DNA from: Apricaphanius iberus
Lineage: Eukaryota; Chordata; Actinopteri; Cyprinodontiformes; Aphaniidae
Length of the DNA: 64,000 nucleotides
Direction of reading: 5' to 3'
NCBI GenBank assembly: GCA_028564705.1
Contig: JAPXFQ010002153.1
Location: 1,240,001-1,304,000 of the forward strand
Positions 37,481 to 47,710 of the stretch are shown here, piece by piece. The notes beneath the pieces are model-generated. The model was not told where the DNA came from. It made no database searches and worked only from the letters and a program-made list of their open reading frames with translations. Position 1 is the first letter of the stretch, and each line of letters opens with the position of its first letter. The position numbers were made by a program, and so were the translations under genes.

Positions 37481-38114
37481 CTTTGAGACCACAAAAATCA
37501 CTAAACCTGCATTGTACAGAGGATGGCTCCTTTTAAGATGTTGCTGTATTCAGGATGTGCTATTGTGGAACACTGATTCAGTTTTTTATTGTGTTTTTCT
37601 CTCGGTTTAGTTTGTAGTGGTCCCATACCTTTTACAGCTTTTGTTATTTCTGTCTGTTCTTTAAGCTGCTCAATGTGTTTATTTCTGTCGGACATCCTTT
37701 AAAATTGTATGTACTTAGTATCATAAAATAGAAAATTAAGAACACTCTAGGTCAATTATTTTCCTCGAGTATTGTTGGTATTCGATTTACTCAAGGAATC
37801 CTTATTGCATATTTAAGGAAACCAAGTTGTAGTAGGCCATTTGTCCCTTTAGGTCCCTGTTTATCATGAGCTTCTAAACATCTTCATTGTATCAAAGCCA
37901 AATCCCCTTTACAGCAGGTTTGCAGCAGGGCTAGGGAGTATGGTAAAATTTTCTCATCAATTTCAACATATTGGTTTTATTTGACTGTATTGTTTTTTTC
38001 CATACAAGACGCATTTTTTCCCCATATGAAACTGATGCTTTAAACATTCCAAAAGTTGGTTGTGATTTATATAATTCCCCTTAAATGAGTGTCTTAATGC
38101 CTAATGAAATCATC
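37481..38114. other. Unassigned AT-rich DNA
   Basis: A minus-strand frame of 64 codons (37501-37695, starting MSDRNKHIEQLKEQTEITKA) is Lys/Gln rich and may form a helix but matches nothing I know. Around 37740-37800, 'tcgagtattgttggtattcg' looks like hAT subterminal DNA. Confidence 0.35.
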
Positions 38115-39306
38115 TTTATTCCCCAAAAATGGAAAGAACTTTCTGTCCCTAAACTATTATGATTTCTGCAAGTTATCCCCACCATCGAGATCCTTCCTGG
38201 ACTGCTTGCTGGGATCCAGCCATGGCTCGAGTAGGGATGGGTATCATTTAGGTGCCAAACTGGGTTCTTCTGAAACGGTGCTCGAAACAGTGCTATAAGA
38301 ATGAAAAACATTCAAACTTCGTCCAAAAACCCTCTTGTTTTTTTATTTTTAGTAGTGCTGTTAAACTATTACACATTTTGATGTAATTAATCACAGGGTA
38401 GCTGTGAATTAATCACAATTCCTAAATATGACCAAAAAACTACAATTTTCAGTGTAAATAAAGGACAAAGCCAGATGCAGTTGTTGTTTTTTAAATTAAA
38501 TATAGGAGGAATCAATTGAATATCTATTTTGAACTCCACAATCACATGGTCTCATATGAAAACATTGCATTTGGATATCAGCAGTCTTTGTTAAACATCT
38601 CATAAACCAAATGTAACATAGACTTACTAAACAAATGTCACAATTAACCATTTTCCCACAAGTAAACACTCAAAAGATAAAACCCCGGTTCATCACAACA
38701 GGAAATGAACACTCTTATTGTGAAGATGTACATAGCTACTTCCGCTAATAGTTAGGACTAATTTTGGTCAGAAAAAATCACTTTAACTGAATAATTTCGT
38801 ATTTCTAACGCAGCGGTATCTCACTATGAAATGTACTTAAGCTATACAGTGAGCCAACACGCAAAAATCAACACAAATATGGAGCATTTAAACTCTGCAT
38901 CGCACAGAGTACCAAAATAAGGCACAAAAATTTGTGCTGCTCTTTGGTCTGGTTACAACCGTTTATGTCAGATAATATGTCATATCCAATGACATCCAAT
39001 GATAAGATGTCAGCCATAATGCGGTGCCATAATGGCACCCGATATCAGTACCCATCCCAAGGCATGAGGTTTGCCAGGCATCTCCGTGCCCTCAGCAGCA
39101 TAAGCAGACTGGTTCTGTCCATCCGCTCTCTCAACACCGCAAACCCTCCCTTTAACATTAGATCTAGTCCGCCAATCATCACAACAGGGTTTCCCCGCTT
39201 CACTTCTGTTGTCCTCGTACCGTTCAGTCTTGGATGGAGAAGAGATGTCGTCTCCTTCCCAATCTTTCTGGTTGATAGTCGAGTCTTCTACTTTGGGCTC
39301 AGGTCT
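38115..39306 (-). pseudogene. Candidate terminal exon split by a hAT MITE
   Basis: On the minus strand a run of 14 T and TATAG forms a good splice acceptor just before 39304. The DNA from there to 39069 and, beyond the MITE at 38232-39060, from 38231 to 38157 has a composition unlike its surroundings. If the MITE and one target copy are ignored, one frame stays open across the junction for about 95 codons and ends in tandem stops (TAA at 38157-38159, then TAG). AATAAA follows at 38115-38120 (complement). Pieces of this frame read VVMIGGLDLMLKGGFAVLRE and, across the insertion point, CLANLEPWLDPSKQSRKDL. Before the MITE a second frame is also open, so the true frame is uncertain. I do not recognise the family; it could be a host exon, a processed copy or part of an older mobile element. 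Confidence 0.35.
38232..39060. mobile_element. hAT-type MITE (829 bp)
   Basis: Left TAGGGATGGGTATCATTTAG and right (complement) TTGGGATGGGTACTGATATC share most of the first 14 bases. Further in, 'ggtgccaaactggg' and 'ggtgccataatggcaccc' recur. Flanks are GGCTCGAG (38224-38231) and GGCATGAG (39061-39068), 6 of 8 identical. No transposase. Confidence 0.7.
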
Positions 39307-41132
39307 ATAAAAAAAAAAAAAAGTTCTATCCACTCGTTCTTTTGGACATTATCTGAGCTATTCATCGGTATAGTGGTATATAAAAAAATTGTTATCATAA
39401 ACTCCGGTTTTCTGTATGAACCGGTATACAGCACAGGGCTAGTTTGCAGTCTTATTTTACCTCATTTTGGTGCAAGATAAATCTCTTTTCCAGATTATTG
39501 CCCCTTATGAGAAGCTGTTCTCACATGGAATGATGGTTTCTGTCTCCAGCTTTAAAAATAACGTTCATGACTTCTAAGGTTAAGTACTGCTCCCTGAACA
39601 CACTTTCTGGTAGTTAAAAGAAAGAGACTAGAGGAATGCTGGGCTTTCATGGCAGTATTGTCTCAAATAAAAGGCAGCCAGCCAGCTAAAGCACACTTTC
39701 TATTATGAATATGTGACTACATGATAAGCCTTAATGGACACAGCCTTGACACTGTCATCGGACGGTTCCAGGCATAGATATGACCTTGCCTCCCAGAGGA
39801 GAGCATCAGGCTTGTACAGCAGCCTCAGAGGAGAATTATGATGAAGGAAAACTGATGGACTTGAAGTGTTTTTGTTCTGGGAGCTTGTAATTACAGCCAA
39901 GAGAGCTGAGGTATAATTATGTGAGTCCTATCTGTGAATGATAGTGGGGTAGTTGGAGAAAATTAAAATCAGATATTCTATCATCAAACTCTCAAAAATG
40001 AGTCAGACAAAAGGTAGGACACCACTTTGTTCTTTTAAAAAAGTAGATGAAGATATTTTTTTATTCCCTTTGAGAGCAGCTTCCCTACACTTTACCCTTG
40101 TTCTCTTCCTTTTTTAAAAATCTCTCCCTCTTTGATTTATCATGTTCCCACCTTCCTCCCTCCTCCCGCTCTCTGACAGTGTTCTAGGCTACTCAGGGCA
40201 ATTACAATTTACAATGACAAAATGGAGATCATCGCCATGTCACAGGATCAAGTGAAGTGAAATGACCCACGGAAAAAGCCTACGTTTGCAGCTGTGTGTA
40301 TGTCCCAAGCTGTCTGTCTCTGTTGTACATTTGCTTCACCACACATTTAACCACGTAAGACATCTGACCACAACACTGCGTTCGGCATTAGTTTCTGAGT
40401 GACTCGCCTCGAGATGCAGTCAGAGTTAATGTAGTGTGACGGAAGGACGGTTATCCTGGTCTGCTAATTTTTCCATCACCATTACTCCCAACATTTTCCC
40501 TACTTGTGATAGCAGTTGCACATTTTTCTCTGTGAACTCAGCATTTTTAAGCCCCTGAAATAGATCTCAATGTGCTACTTCTGGGGAGTCATGATTTTTG
40601 GGTGTGATTTCACTCAGCATTTCACCACCCTTTGACTTTTTTTCACTAGTTTTTAAGTAGCGGAGGGCATCAGATGTAGTTAAACCATACATGCCAGTGG
40701 ATACTGCACATTCTTTGAGTTGGATAATTGACTTTTCTTTGTCAGAGCCTTTTTTTCTAGAAAAGAAACATGTATTTCATCTAATGTATTTGAGAACATA
40801 GCTTTATGTTCCTCTTATTTGAATAGTCTGAAGCTGCTATCACACTGGTTCCTACGTCTCCATGGGTTTTGTCACATAAAACACATAACATGGGTCTTAA
40901 CATGAGGAAACTCAGCTTCTTTTACGTGGAATTTTAACTTTTGTCACTTGTGTGTTGTGTAGGTGGTTAATTTTGGGATGGAAGGTGTACAGTTCAGATT
41001 GTGAAACAATAGTGCAATAGGGGCTCAATTCTAGAATGTTAAAAGACTCGTTTATTTAAGTGCGTGTTGCAAGTTAGAAATTAAGTGTTGTTCTAGCTTG
41101 ACCTAGACACAGATAAAATTTTAAACATTTAG
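39307..41132. other. Unassigned DNA
   Basis: No repeat end or exon is recognised. A pyrimidine-rich stretch (about 40070-40180) and mixed composition elsewhere. Confidence 0.35.
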
Positions 41133-41556
41133 AACTACACATATGATGGAACACAACAATACAGTTATGAGCCTACTAGATAACATGCCCTAGATAACAC
41201 AGCGACGAGAGGGAGAGCAGTAGAAGCATTAAAGCCCAAATCAAACCAATGCTAGGGGATGCTAACACTTAGCCTCTGTGCTGCTAACTGGCTTTACTGT
41301 TTATTTTACAACACATGTCACGTTGATTCTAATCTTTCATAGCAATCTTTCACAACTATACATATGATGGACCACAACCAAACAGGTATGGACCTACTGC
41401 ATGCCCCAGAAAACACAGAGAGACGAGGGAGAGAACAGGGAAAGCACTAAAGCCCAAATCAAACTAATGCTACTCAACGCTAGCGCTGTTAGCTCTTAAC
41501 TAGCTTTACTGTTAATTTTAGTAACCCACATATTACATAGATTTTAATCTTTGATG
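41133..41556. repeat. Tandem duplication, unit about 220 bp
   Basis: Two copies follow each other: 'aactacacatatgatggaac' at 41133 and 'aactatacatatgatggacc' at 41353. Both continue with 'aaagcccaaatcaaac' and 'actgttaattttagtaac'-like DNA and end with 'taatctttcatag' and 'taatctttgatg'. Divergence of roughly one base in five to six indicates an old event. No ORF is conserved between the copies. Confidence 0.85.
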
Positions 41557-43673
41557 TCAGTCTATCAACAAAATTGTTAATTAGCAGAAATTAGACAACA
41601 AGACTTCAAAAGCACAGATCCCATCTACGTACAGCTTCCGGTCATGTCTCCCAGCCGGCTGCTGCTGTTAGAAGCAGACGCGGACAGAGGTCCCATAAAG
41701 CTGTACGCACCAGCACACTGGTTGGTTAGAGTCCTGATCTTTGCTTCGATATGAACTCCATCACATCGCTGGTATTGTAATCCTCTGGTCTGACGTGAAC
41801 ACCATGAATTAAAGGGTTTTCCATAGCCAAAGCAGGGCAGTTTCAGCTGCATAAAATGTACCCAGCCCGACACGGAAGATGCTGCCTGTTTTTTGGTTTT
41901 ATCTTTCTTTTGAAACCTGTGAACTCCATGTCCTGACAGGCTGTTTGCACAGCAAACACAATGATTAAATTTTTTTTAAAGAAAAATCATTAACGCAATC
42001 CAAAGCTATTGAACACACTGACTGTTGATAGCAAAACAGGATTTGATCACTAGAAACTGAGAAGGCAGCACACAGCATATATCCTTCACATCACAGGTCA
42101 AGATTATGAAACCTTTTTAATTAAAATATTTGAAGTTATGAATACTGAAATTTTAAATAACCTCAATAAACATTTACAACCTTTTATATGCCTATAAGAA
42201 ACTTATTTCACATGCGACTTGCACTCTAAGGTTTCAACAATTGCTATGAGATATTCCTTCTTGAAATTCTTTTTTTCAAGAGTATGCTACAAAAGTTTTG
42301 CATTAATCTGTCTGCTCAAAAACAAAAACAAAGTAAAACGAAATCTGACTTCTGAAAGCCCTGAAGATCTAAAACAAGAACACTCAATATTTCTCACCTT
42401 TCTTCCTCAGTTCTTTCTCTTTCCTTTCTGTATACTAACAGGCATAAATGGCCTCTGAATTTTTTTTTTTCCCTTATTGATCAGCATGGCAGCGAGAGGT
42501 GATTGTAGCCTCAATGACTTGTCTGAGTATGGTGTAATTAAAGCCGAGGCAAAAGATGTGCTGCTCTTAGTGCATGGGTAAAGGAAACTCAGTTGTCGGG
42601 TCCTGCAGATCAGGATAATTTGAGATGAAGTTTGAGTGTGCAAAAAGAAATCTGATGTGTTAATGGCACATTTCAACACAGTTTCCTGTGAGATGGTAAT
42701 TATTTATTTGCGTCACAATAGCCAACTTTCTCTGTGTGTAGTTTAAGTGTGTAAGCATCCGGATTTACAGTTCATGACTTGTAGATGTAGATATATTATG
42801 TGTCTCAATGACCACAACCTTGCTCACCTTAAATATTTCTTCACAGCATTTCCGGACTTGTGTATCCGATTTTCGGCTATAAACAGAACCACTCTGGGGT
42901 ATGATGCTGAAATGAACACAATGACAGAGTGCACCATTACTGTACCACTTCAATGGGGAAAAAAGGAGAGAGACTGGCAGGGGGTAAAGAGGGAGAGTGA
43001 TATAAAGCGAGGAGGACAGCGGACAGAGGAAGTGCTCGGATGCGAAGAGTGCAAGATTTGTCGGGACAGAGAGCAATATGGAAGAAGATGATTGAGAGAG
43101 ATGGATGGGAAAAGATCAGAGACCGAAAAAAGGGAGGTGATTTACAGACAGCAGAAGAGAGCATGGAAGGAATGGAGCCAAAAAGCATGGAAAAGAAGTG
43201 GGCGGGGGTGTGTGTATGTGTGTTGAGGGGGTGTCGCTAAGGAGTCAGAGACAGGAATTCTATTGAGGAGCTGTCATTGTCAAGGGTGTCTCGATAAGAT
43301 ATCATAAAACACTCGTATTCTGCCTACTGTCACTGCGTAGATGCTGGAGCCCACAAATAAAGGACAGAGACATGGACTCCCACACCAGTGGCACACTGAT
43401 GCATTAGCATCTCGCCTGCCTTTATTTGCCAACATTTCTTTCCTGGGTTTTGCTGCTGTGACAACTTTCTTTTCTCTTCTTGTATTATTTTTTTTTTTTT
43501 TTTTTCAGAGCAGAAAACAAACAAACGCAGCTTAAATCCTTGTGCAGAGCAGTTTGCTGTCATGTTGCTTTTTCAAAAGGAGCCATGTTCAGAGCTTCAA
43601 CTTTGAAACAAATTTGGGTTTTTTTGTGTGTGTTTTTTTTTTTTACATTTCCACCAATAAAAAATGCAGTATT
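41557..43673. other. Unassigned DNA with purine-rich stretch
   Basis: About 41600-41890 is GC-richer with a minus-strand frame of 82 codons but no recognisable domain. About 42955-43230 is strongly purine-biased (GA-rich), which opens opposing artefactual frames. A poly-T run lies near 43488-43505. Confidence 0.35.
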
Positions 43674-43815
43674 CAGTGTTGGGGAGAATACTTAGTAAAT
43701 GTATTTAGTTACAGAATACTGAATACCTGCTTTAAAATGTATTTTGTAACTTATTCCGTTACTTTGCTGAATCCTGGCACTGTATTCTAATACTTGGAAT
43801 ACTTCACCTTAAAAA
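43674..43815 (+). mobile_element. Left end of a CAGTGTTGGGGA-type DNA element
   Basis: CAGTGTTGGGGAGAATACTT is followed by repeated 'gtatttagttac', 'ttgtaacttattccgttac' and 'ggaatacttc', the pattern of a fish hAT-like MITE ('AGTGTTGGGGAGTAACG'). The opposite end 'ctccccaacactg' is not found nearby. Confidence 0.45.
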
Positions 43816-43976
43816 CAGCATTTAAGTCTATTAAATGTCACAAAATGCACTGGTAGCTACTCCCGCAGGAAAACAGAGGGCATATTAATGCTAAACATTA
43901 GGTAGACTTGGAAAAAAATTAAAATTGGGTTTATTATTTTTTTGCACAACACTGCTACCTCTCAGTGACCAAAAAC

Positions 43977-44007
43977 CAACCAACCAACCAAACAAACAAA
44001 CAAACAG
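43977..44007. repeat. (AACC)n/(AAAC)n simple repeat
   Basis: Four AACC units pass directly into four AAAC units. Confidence 0.9.
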
Positions 44008-44366
44008 TTTTAGCAGTAATATCTCTTTACATTTAATTAGATTTTATATTTAGTAATTTGAAATGAAGTTTAGCTGTTTGGTAGCCACAGCAAATTAGGC
44101 TATTTGTGACTTTCTGTTATAAACATTCAAAGTATTTTAAACTGACATTAATTGCACTCCAAATGGAAAACCTTTATCTTTGTAGCCATCATTTTCGGGA
44201 AACTTATCACAACAACATTTAATCAAGCTAACGTCGTGTCAGATACAACAAACACAGGCACTGTAACTGTGAGAAATGACCTAACTAACACGCTACAGGC
44301 CCTGTCAAATAATGTATAAATAGTAGAGGATTTTGTTTAGTTTTTGTACATCGTTGCATCTTTTAA

Positions 44367-44453
44367 TTTTTTTAGTGACTTGCACTAGTGACTAGTGACT
44401 TTTTTTAGTGACTTGCACTCTGGCTGGCCACCATCTGGCTGGCCAGCCAGATG
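44367..44453. repeat. 20-bp direct repeat next to a 22-bp perfect palindrome
   Basis: TTTTTTTAGTGACTTGCACT occurs at 44367-44386 and again at 44400-44419, spaced by 33 bases, with 'agtgactagtgac' between. At 44432-44453 the halves CATCTGGCTGG and CCAGCCAGATG make a perfect self-complementary 22-mer, and a partial copy of its half (tctggctggcca) precedes it. Confidence 0.9.
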
Positions 44454-45069
44454 CTTTATGCTTCCAGTTTGCTGTTGACATTGTTGATGAGAGATATAGT
44501 TTCTTGAGACCCACCAACAAAGGTTTGCACAAAAATGTAAGAGTTTTCCCACCTCGATCATCACTAACTTTGCAAAAAATATTTTAGGTGGTAATACTAA
44601 TATGCCGCACCAGGTATAGCACGTAAAACACTCATCGAGACCAGGTAGAGCTTCTCCTGCATGCTGGCTCTCACTCCACCAACTGCTTTACCCCCGACAT
44701 AGCTGCTACTTTCCACAGAGTCAGATTTATCTTGGTTTTCTCCATGTTTAATGCTCATTGCTTTTTCCTGGAGGCTATGACCCTCTGTCTCCTTCTTCTG
44801 CAGTTGTAGTCCACTTTTTTACCCAAAACCTAAATAACTTTTGCAAAAATCAGCATTTTCTTTGCATCAACATTTGACTTTAAAATTCACAGACACCATA
44901 TGTTTGATCCATTGCGCATTTCAAACAGGATCAGAAAAAACCTTTCATCCACCTCATTCCTTTTTGTTCACAGTAGGGGACCCATTGTCTAGAAGCAGAA
45001 GGGCGTGACTTATGCTCCATTCAGACCAACCCCATTCGTCAGAGTCAGTTGCGGCAAGATTGTGTCATA
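44454..45069. other. Unassigned DNA
   Basis: Mixed composition, no recognised terminus. The last part (45000-45060) may belong to the element around the 90-codon ORF downstream. Confidence 0.3.
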
Positions 45070-45131
45070 GTATGTGTCATACTTGGCCGTTAAAGCTGAT
45101 TCTGATTCTGATCTGATTCTGATTCTGATAA
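45070..45131 (+). mobile_element. Very short CR1/Rex1-like LINE 3' tail
   Basis: 'catacttggccgttaaagct' followed by five GATTCT-type units matches, on the opposite strand, the last 60 bases of the LINE at 47711-50250. It is a dead-on-arrival insertion of about 60 bp. Confidence 0.7.
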
Positions 45132-45344
45132 AGTCTATGTTAGAGTATGTCAGAGGTCCATCAAAGTCTCTGCAGTGCGTTGTGTACGTTGGCTCCGTCA
45201 ACTTCACTTGCGTTACATACGGCAAGGCAGTAATGCAGCAACGCAGAAGTTCAGCTAGTTTAACTTTTGACGGACCCAACGCAGTTAACACAGTGCGGCA
45301 ACCGTCAGTCTGACTGTAGTTATGTCACTATACACGTATCTTGA

Positions 45345-45617
45345 ATGAAGCGCGGGTCCAGTGAAAACATTTTCAACAAATGCAAATTTGAAAAACTCTT
45401 ACCGAAGTCAGATGGACAGGCGCTCCTAAAGAGGAACAGAAAACCTGTAGTTGGTGTCCTGGTAGAAGATTTAAGCTCCGATGCGGCCGAGGAAGTCGTA
45501 AAATTAGGCGTGGGACAGACGGAAGTAGCCCTGAAAGCGAATCGCATCCATAAGCAGCTCCTGGAGCAAATGGTGAAACTCCCCAAACTCAGAAAGCATC
45601 TGAATAATGGGCGCTGA
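45345..45617 (+). CDS. Hypothetical 90-residue protein
   Basis: An ATG-to-stop frame of 90 codons begins MKRGSSENIFNKCKFEKLLP. The first third is basic, the middle (VVGVLVEDLSSDAAEEVVKL) mixes hydrophobic and acidic residues, and the C-terminal third is a Lys/Leu-rich predicted helix (HKQLLEQMVKLPKLRKHL). No signal peptide, membrane segment or known motif is seen. The flanks on both sides are CpG-bearing and of mobile-element texture ('gttggctccgtcaac' upstream), and a short LINE tail lies 210 bases upstream. It could be an accessory ORF of a DNA transposon, a host exon or chance. An overlapping antisense frame of 88 codons has less protein-like composition. Confidence 0.35.
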   Translation: MKRGSSENIFNKCKFEKLLPKSDGQALLKRNRKPVVGVLVEDLSSDAAEEVVKLGVGQTEVALKANRIHKQLLEQMVKLPKLRKHLNNGR

Positions 45618-46199
45618 TGCCCCCGATGTCAACGTTGTCTAGCTTTATCTAGCAAATAAAACCAAGTCACTTTCTAGTTACGATCCACCATAGTTCAGAA
45701 CGTGCGGCAACAGAGGAAGCCCCGCCCATGCGTTGTTTTTTCCTCAGAAGTACGCTATGGAAGCCAAAAAGTGCATACGTCAAACTTCATCCGTTGAATG
45801 TGTTGCCTGACGCAGACCAACTGTGCAGTGATAAAGCACCATTAGGCTCCTTATTAAAAGTAAAAACAGCAGTATCATGGTGAGCCAACGTCGTATCTCT
45901 AAGGTTCTGTAGAGCTTTATGAAATATAAAGAGAACCGTGAGTAATGCAAAATTCACAAGGTAGAACCTGCTTTCCATGGCAGTACAAACGTTGCTTAAA
46001 AGGAAGCCTATTGTGGCTGACGACAAAGATGGAGAGTCGCCTCTGTAAGCTACTTAACTCATTAGCTGCTAACATTAGCATTAACAGTAGAGCGATGTCC
46101 TCTAATCCTTTGGCATGTCGGCTTTTCAGGTTTTAACCAAGGCATCCGGGGACATCCATAGATTGATGAAAATATCCAGATTTTCTCATGTGATATCCT
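45618..46199. other. Unassigned DNA
   Basis: May hold the left half of the hAT element whose right end is at 46806, but no left terminus was found. Confidence 0.3.
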
Positions 46200-46806
46200 C
46201 TACAGCCCAAGCTGCCAGCTAAAGGCTGGTTTTTGATCTCCTCATTGCCGAAACAGAAAGCGCGGCGCTACTGCTCTTTACAAGACATCAAAGTGCAGGT
46301 GTTGCAACAAAAAACAAACAAGAAAACTATTGCGAATTATTTTTATTATTAAATTACAAATAAGATAATAATTTTGTCACTATGTAATTTTTTTGACTGA
46401 CTTTATATTTTAAGTGACTGTGGGCAGGAAGGATCTTTCTGAAGTGATCCTTCAGTATTACAGTGGCTTGGATGAAGCTTCTTACTGAAAATGCTGTTGT
46501 ATTACTTGAGAGCTGCAACATTTAAAGGAGTGATGGAGATTTCATTACGCTGAGCTCATGTTAAGTGTATGCTGAAATGCTATTGTTTTTATTTTATAAT
46601 TAGTTCATAAATGTTAGATGAGCTATCATCTTCATAGTCATTATTTGAGATGCTACCGAACACTTAGTGGTAACATGGTTATATTGGAGCAGCTATGTGC
46701 TTCTGCAAATAACATACAATTTACATGTGATCCGAGTAGTCGACTAATCGGCAAAAATAATAAATGATTAATCGATTATCAAAGTAATCATTTGTTGCAG
46801 CCCTAG
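46200..46806. mobile_element. Right part of a hAT-type element
   Basis: The end 'atttgttgcagccctag', preceded by 'gattaatcgattatcaaagt', matches the right terminus of the 14672-15595 element. The interior (46230-46330) contains 'gcgcggcgctactgctct'. The left boundary is a guess. Confidence 0.55.
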
Positions 46807-47374
46807 TTGCAACTAGAAGTCCTATATTTATTTTTCAGTAAAAAGTCAATATATCAAATCAATCAATCCTTCTGTCCACTCATCCAGCTCTAGTCTATAC
46901 CTTGGAACTAACTTTAAGTTTACTATTTTTTTCCAGTCAAATTGTTTATGCAATATTGATATCACTCAATTTTGGTCACTTATTAAATATGAAGTGCATT
47001 TTATTCACTCTGTACCATTCTTTATTTTCAATAATATAATAATAATAATAATATGATAACAGAACTGAAAAAGATGTCTCACCAACATTTTCAAATCCAG
47101 CCTGTTCTATGACAGCTAGTGGTTGAAACATAAAAGCGGACTGCAAGATGTGTTGTAATCATATCTCAGATTCCACTGAGTTTGTTGATTGGGAAGAACC
47201 AAGACATCAAATAAAAGTGTAACCTTTTATTTAGAAACCAAAGAAAACATGAGCAATTAATCTGCAGATAAATCTTCCTGCAACACCCCCCAAAATAGTC
47301 TGTCTTCTCTCCCTTTTTCTTAACTATATAATATGGTTTCATCTCACCTCCATAATTGACCACATATACAGCTG
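46807..47374. other. AT-rich DNA with (AAT)n
   Basis: A short AAT repeat lies at about 47033-47054. Nothing else is recognised. Confidence 0.4.
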
Positions 47375-47710
47375 AAATACAGCAATAAAACAACAAGAGA
47401 AACAGAAAAACCCAAGATCGAAGACATAAAGAACATAAAAAAATGCTACTCTTTTGACCTGTCCAGCCAAATATGAATCAGTTAATCAACAGCAGCACTA
47501 AAGAGATGGGTTTTTAGCTTTGATTTAAAGGAACTCAGGGTTTCAGCAGCTTTGCAATCATCTGGAAGTTTGTTTCAGATAAGAGGAGAATAGAAACTGA
47601 AACCTTCTCTCCATGTTTGCTTCTAATTCTAGTGATAGTGAGTAGACTAGAGTTAGAAGACCTGAGTTCTCTGGGGTGTTGGTACAGTATAGCGATGACA
47701 GATCTTTCAA
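47375..47710 (-). mobile_element. L2/Maui-like LINE 3' part (downstream segment)
   Basis: Complement translation gives worn pieces of the C-terminal L2 ORF (for example RISNRHGE-type sequence seen as RIRSKHGEK) followed by 'ctaaaaacccatctc' and an A-rich UTR. It is the same copy as 50251-50490, separated by the younger LINE. Several stops show it is dead. Confidence 0.7.

Noticed and set aside
38932..39480. 182-codon plus-strand open frame
   Set aside because: It runs through the right end of the hAT MITE and antisense to the candidate exon, and includes a poly-Lys run from the poly-A tract. Mixed origin argues against a gene.
42747..43240. Overlapping frames of 114, 103, 83 and 66 codons on both strands
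   Set aside because: They arise from purine-rich simple sequence, which lacks stops in several frames.
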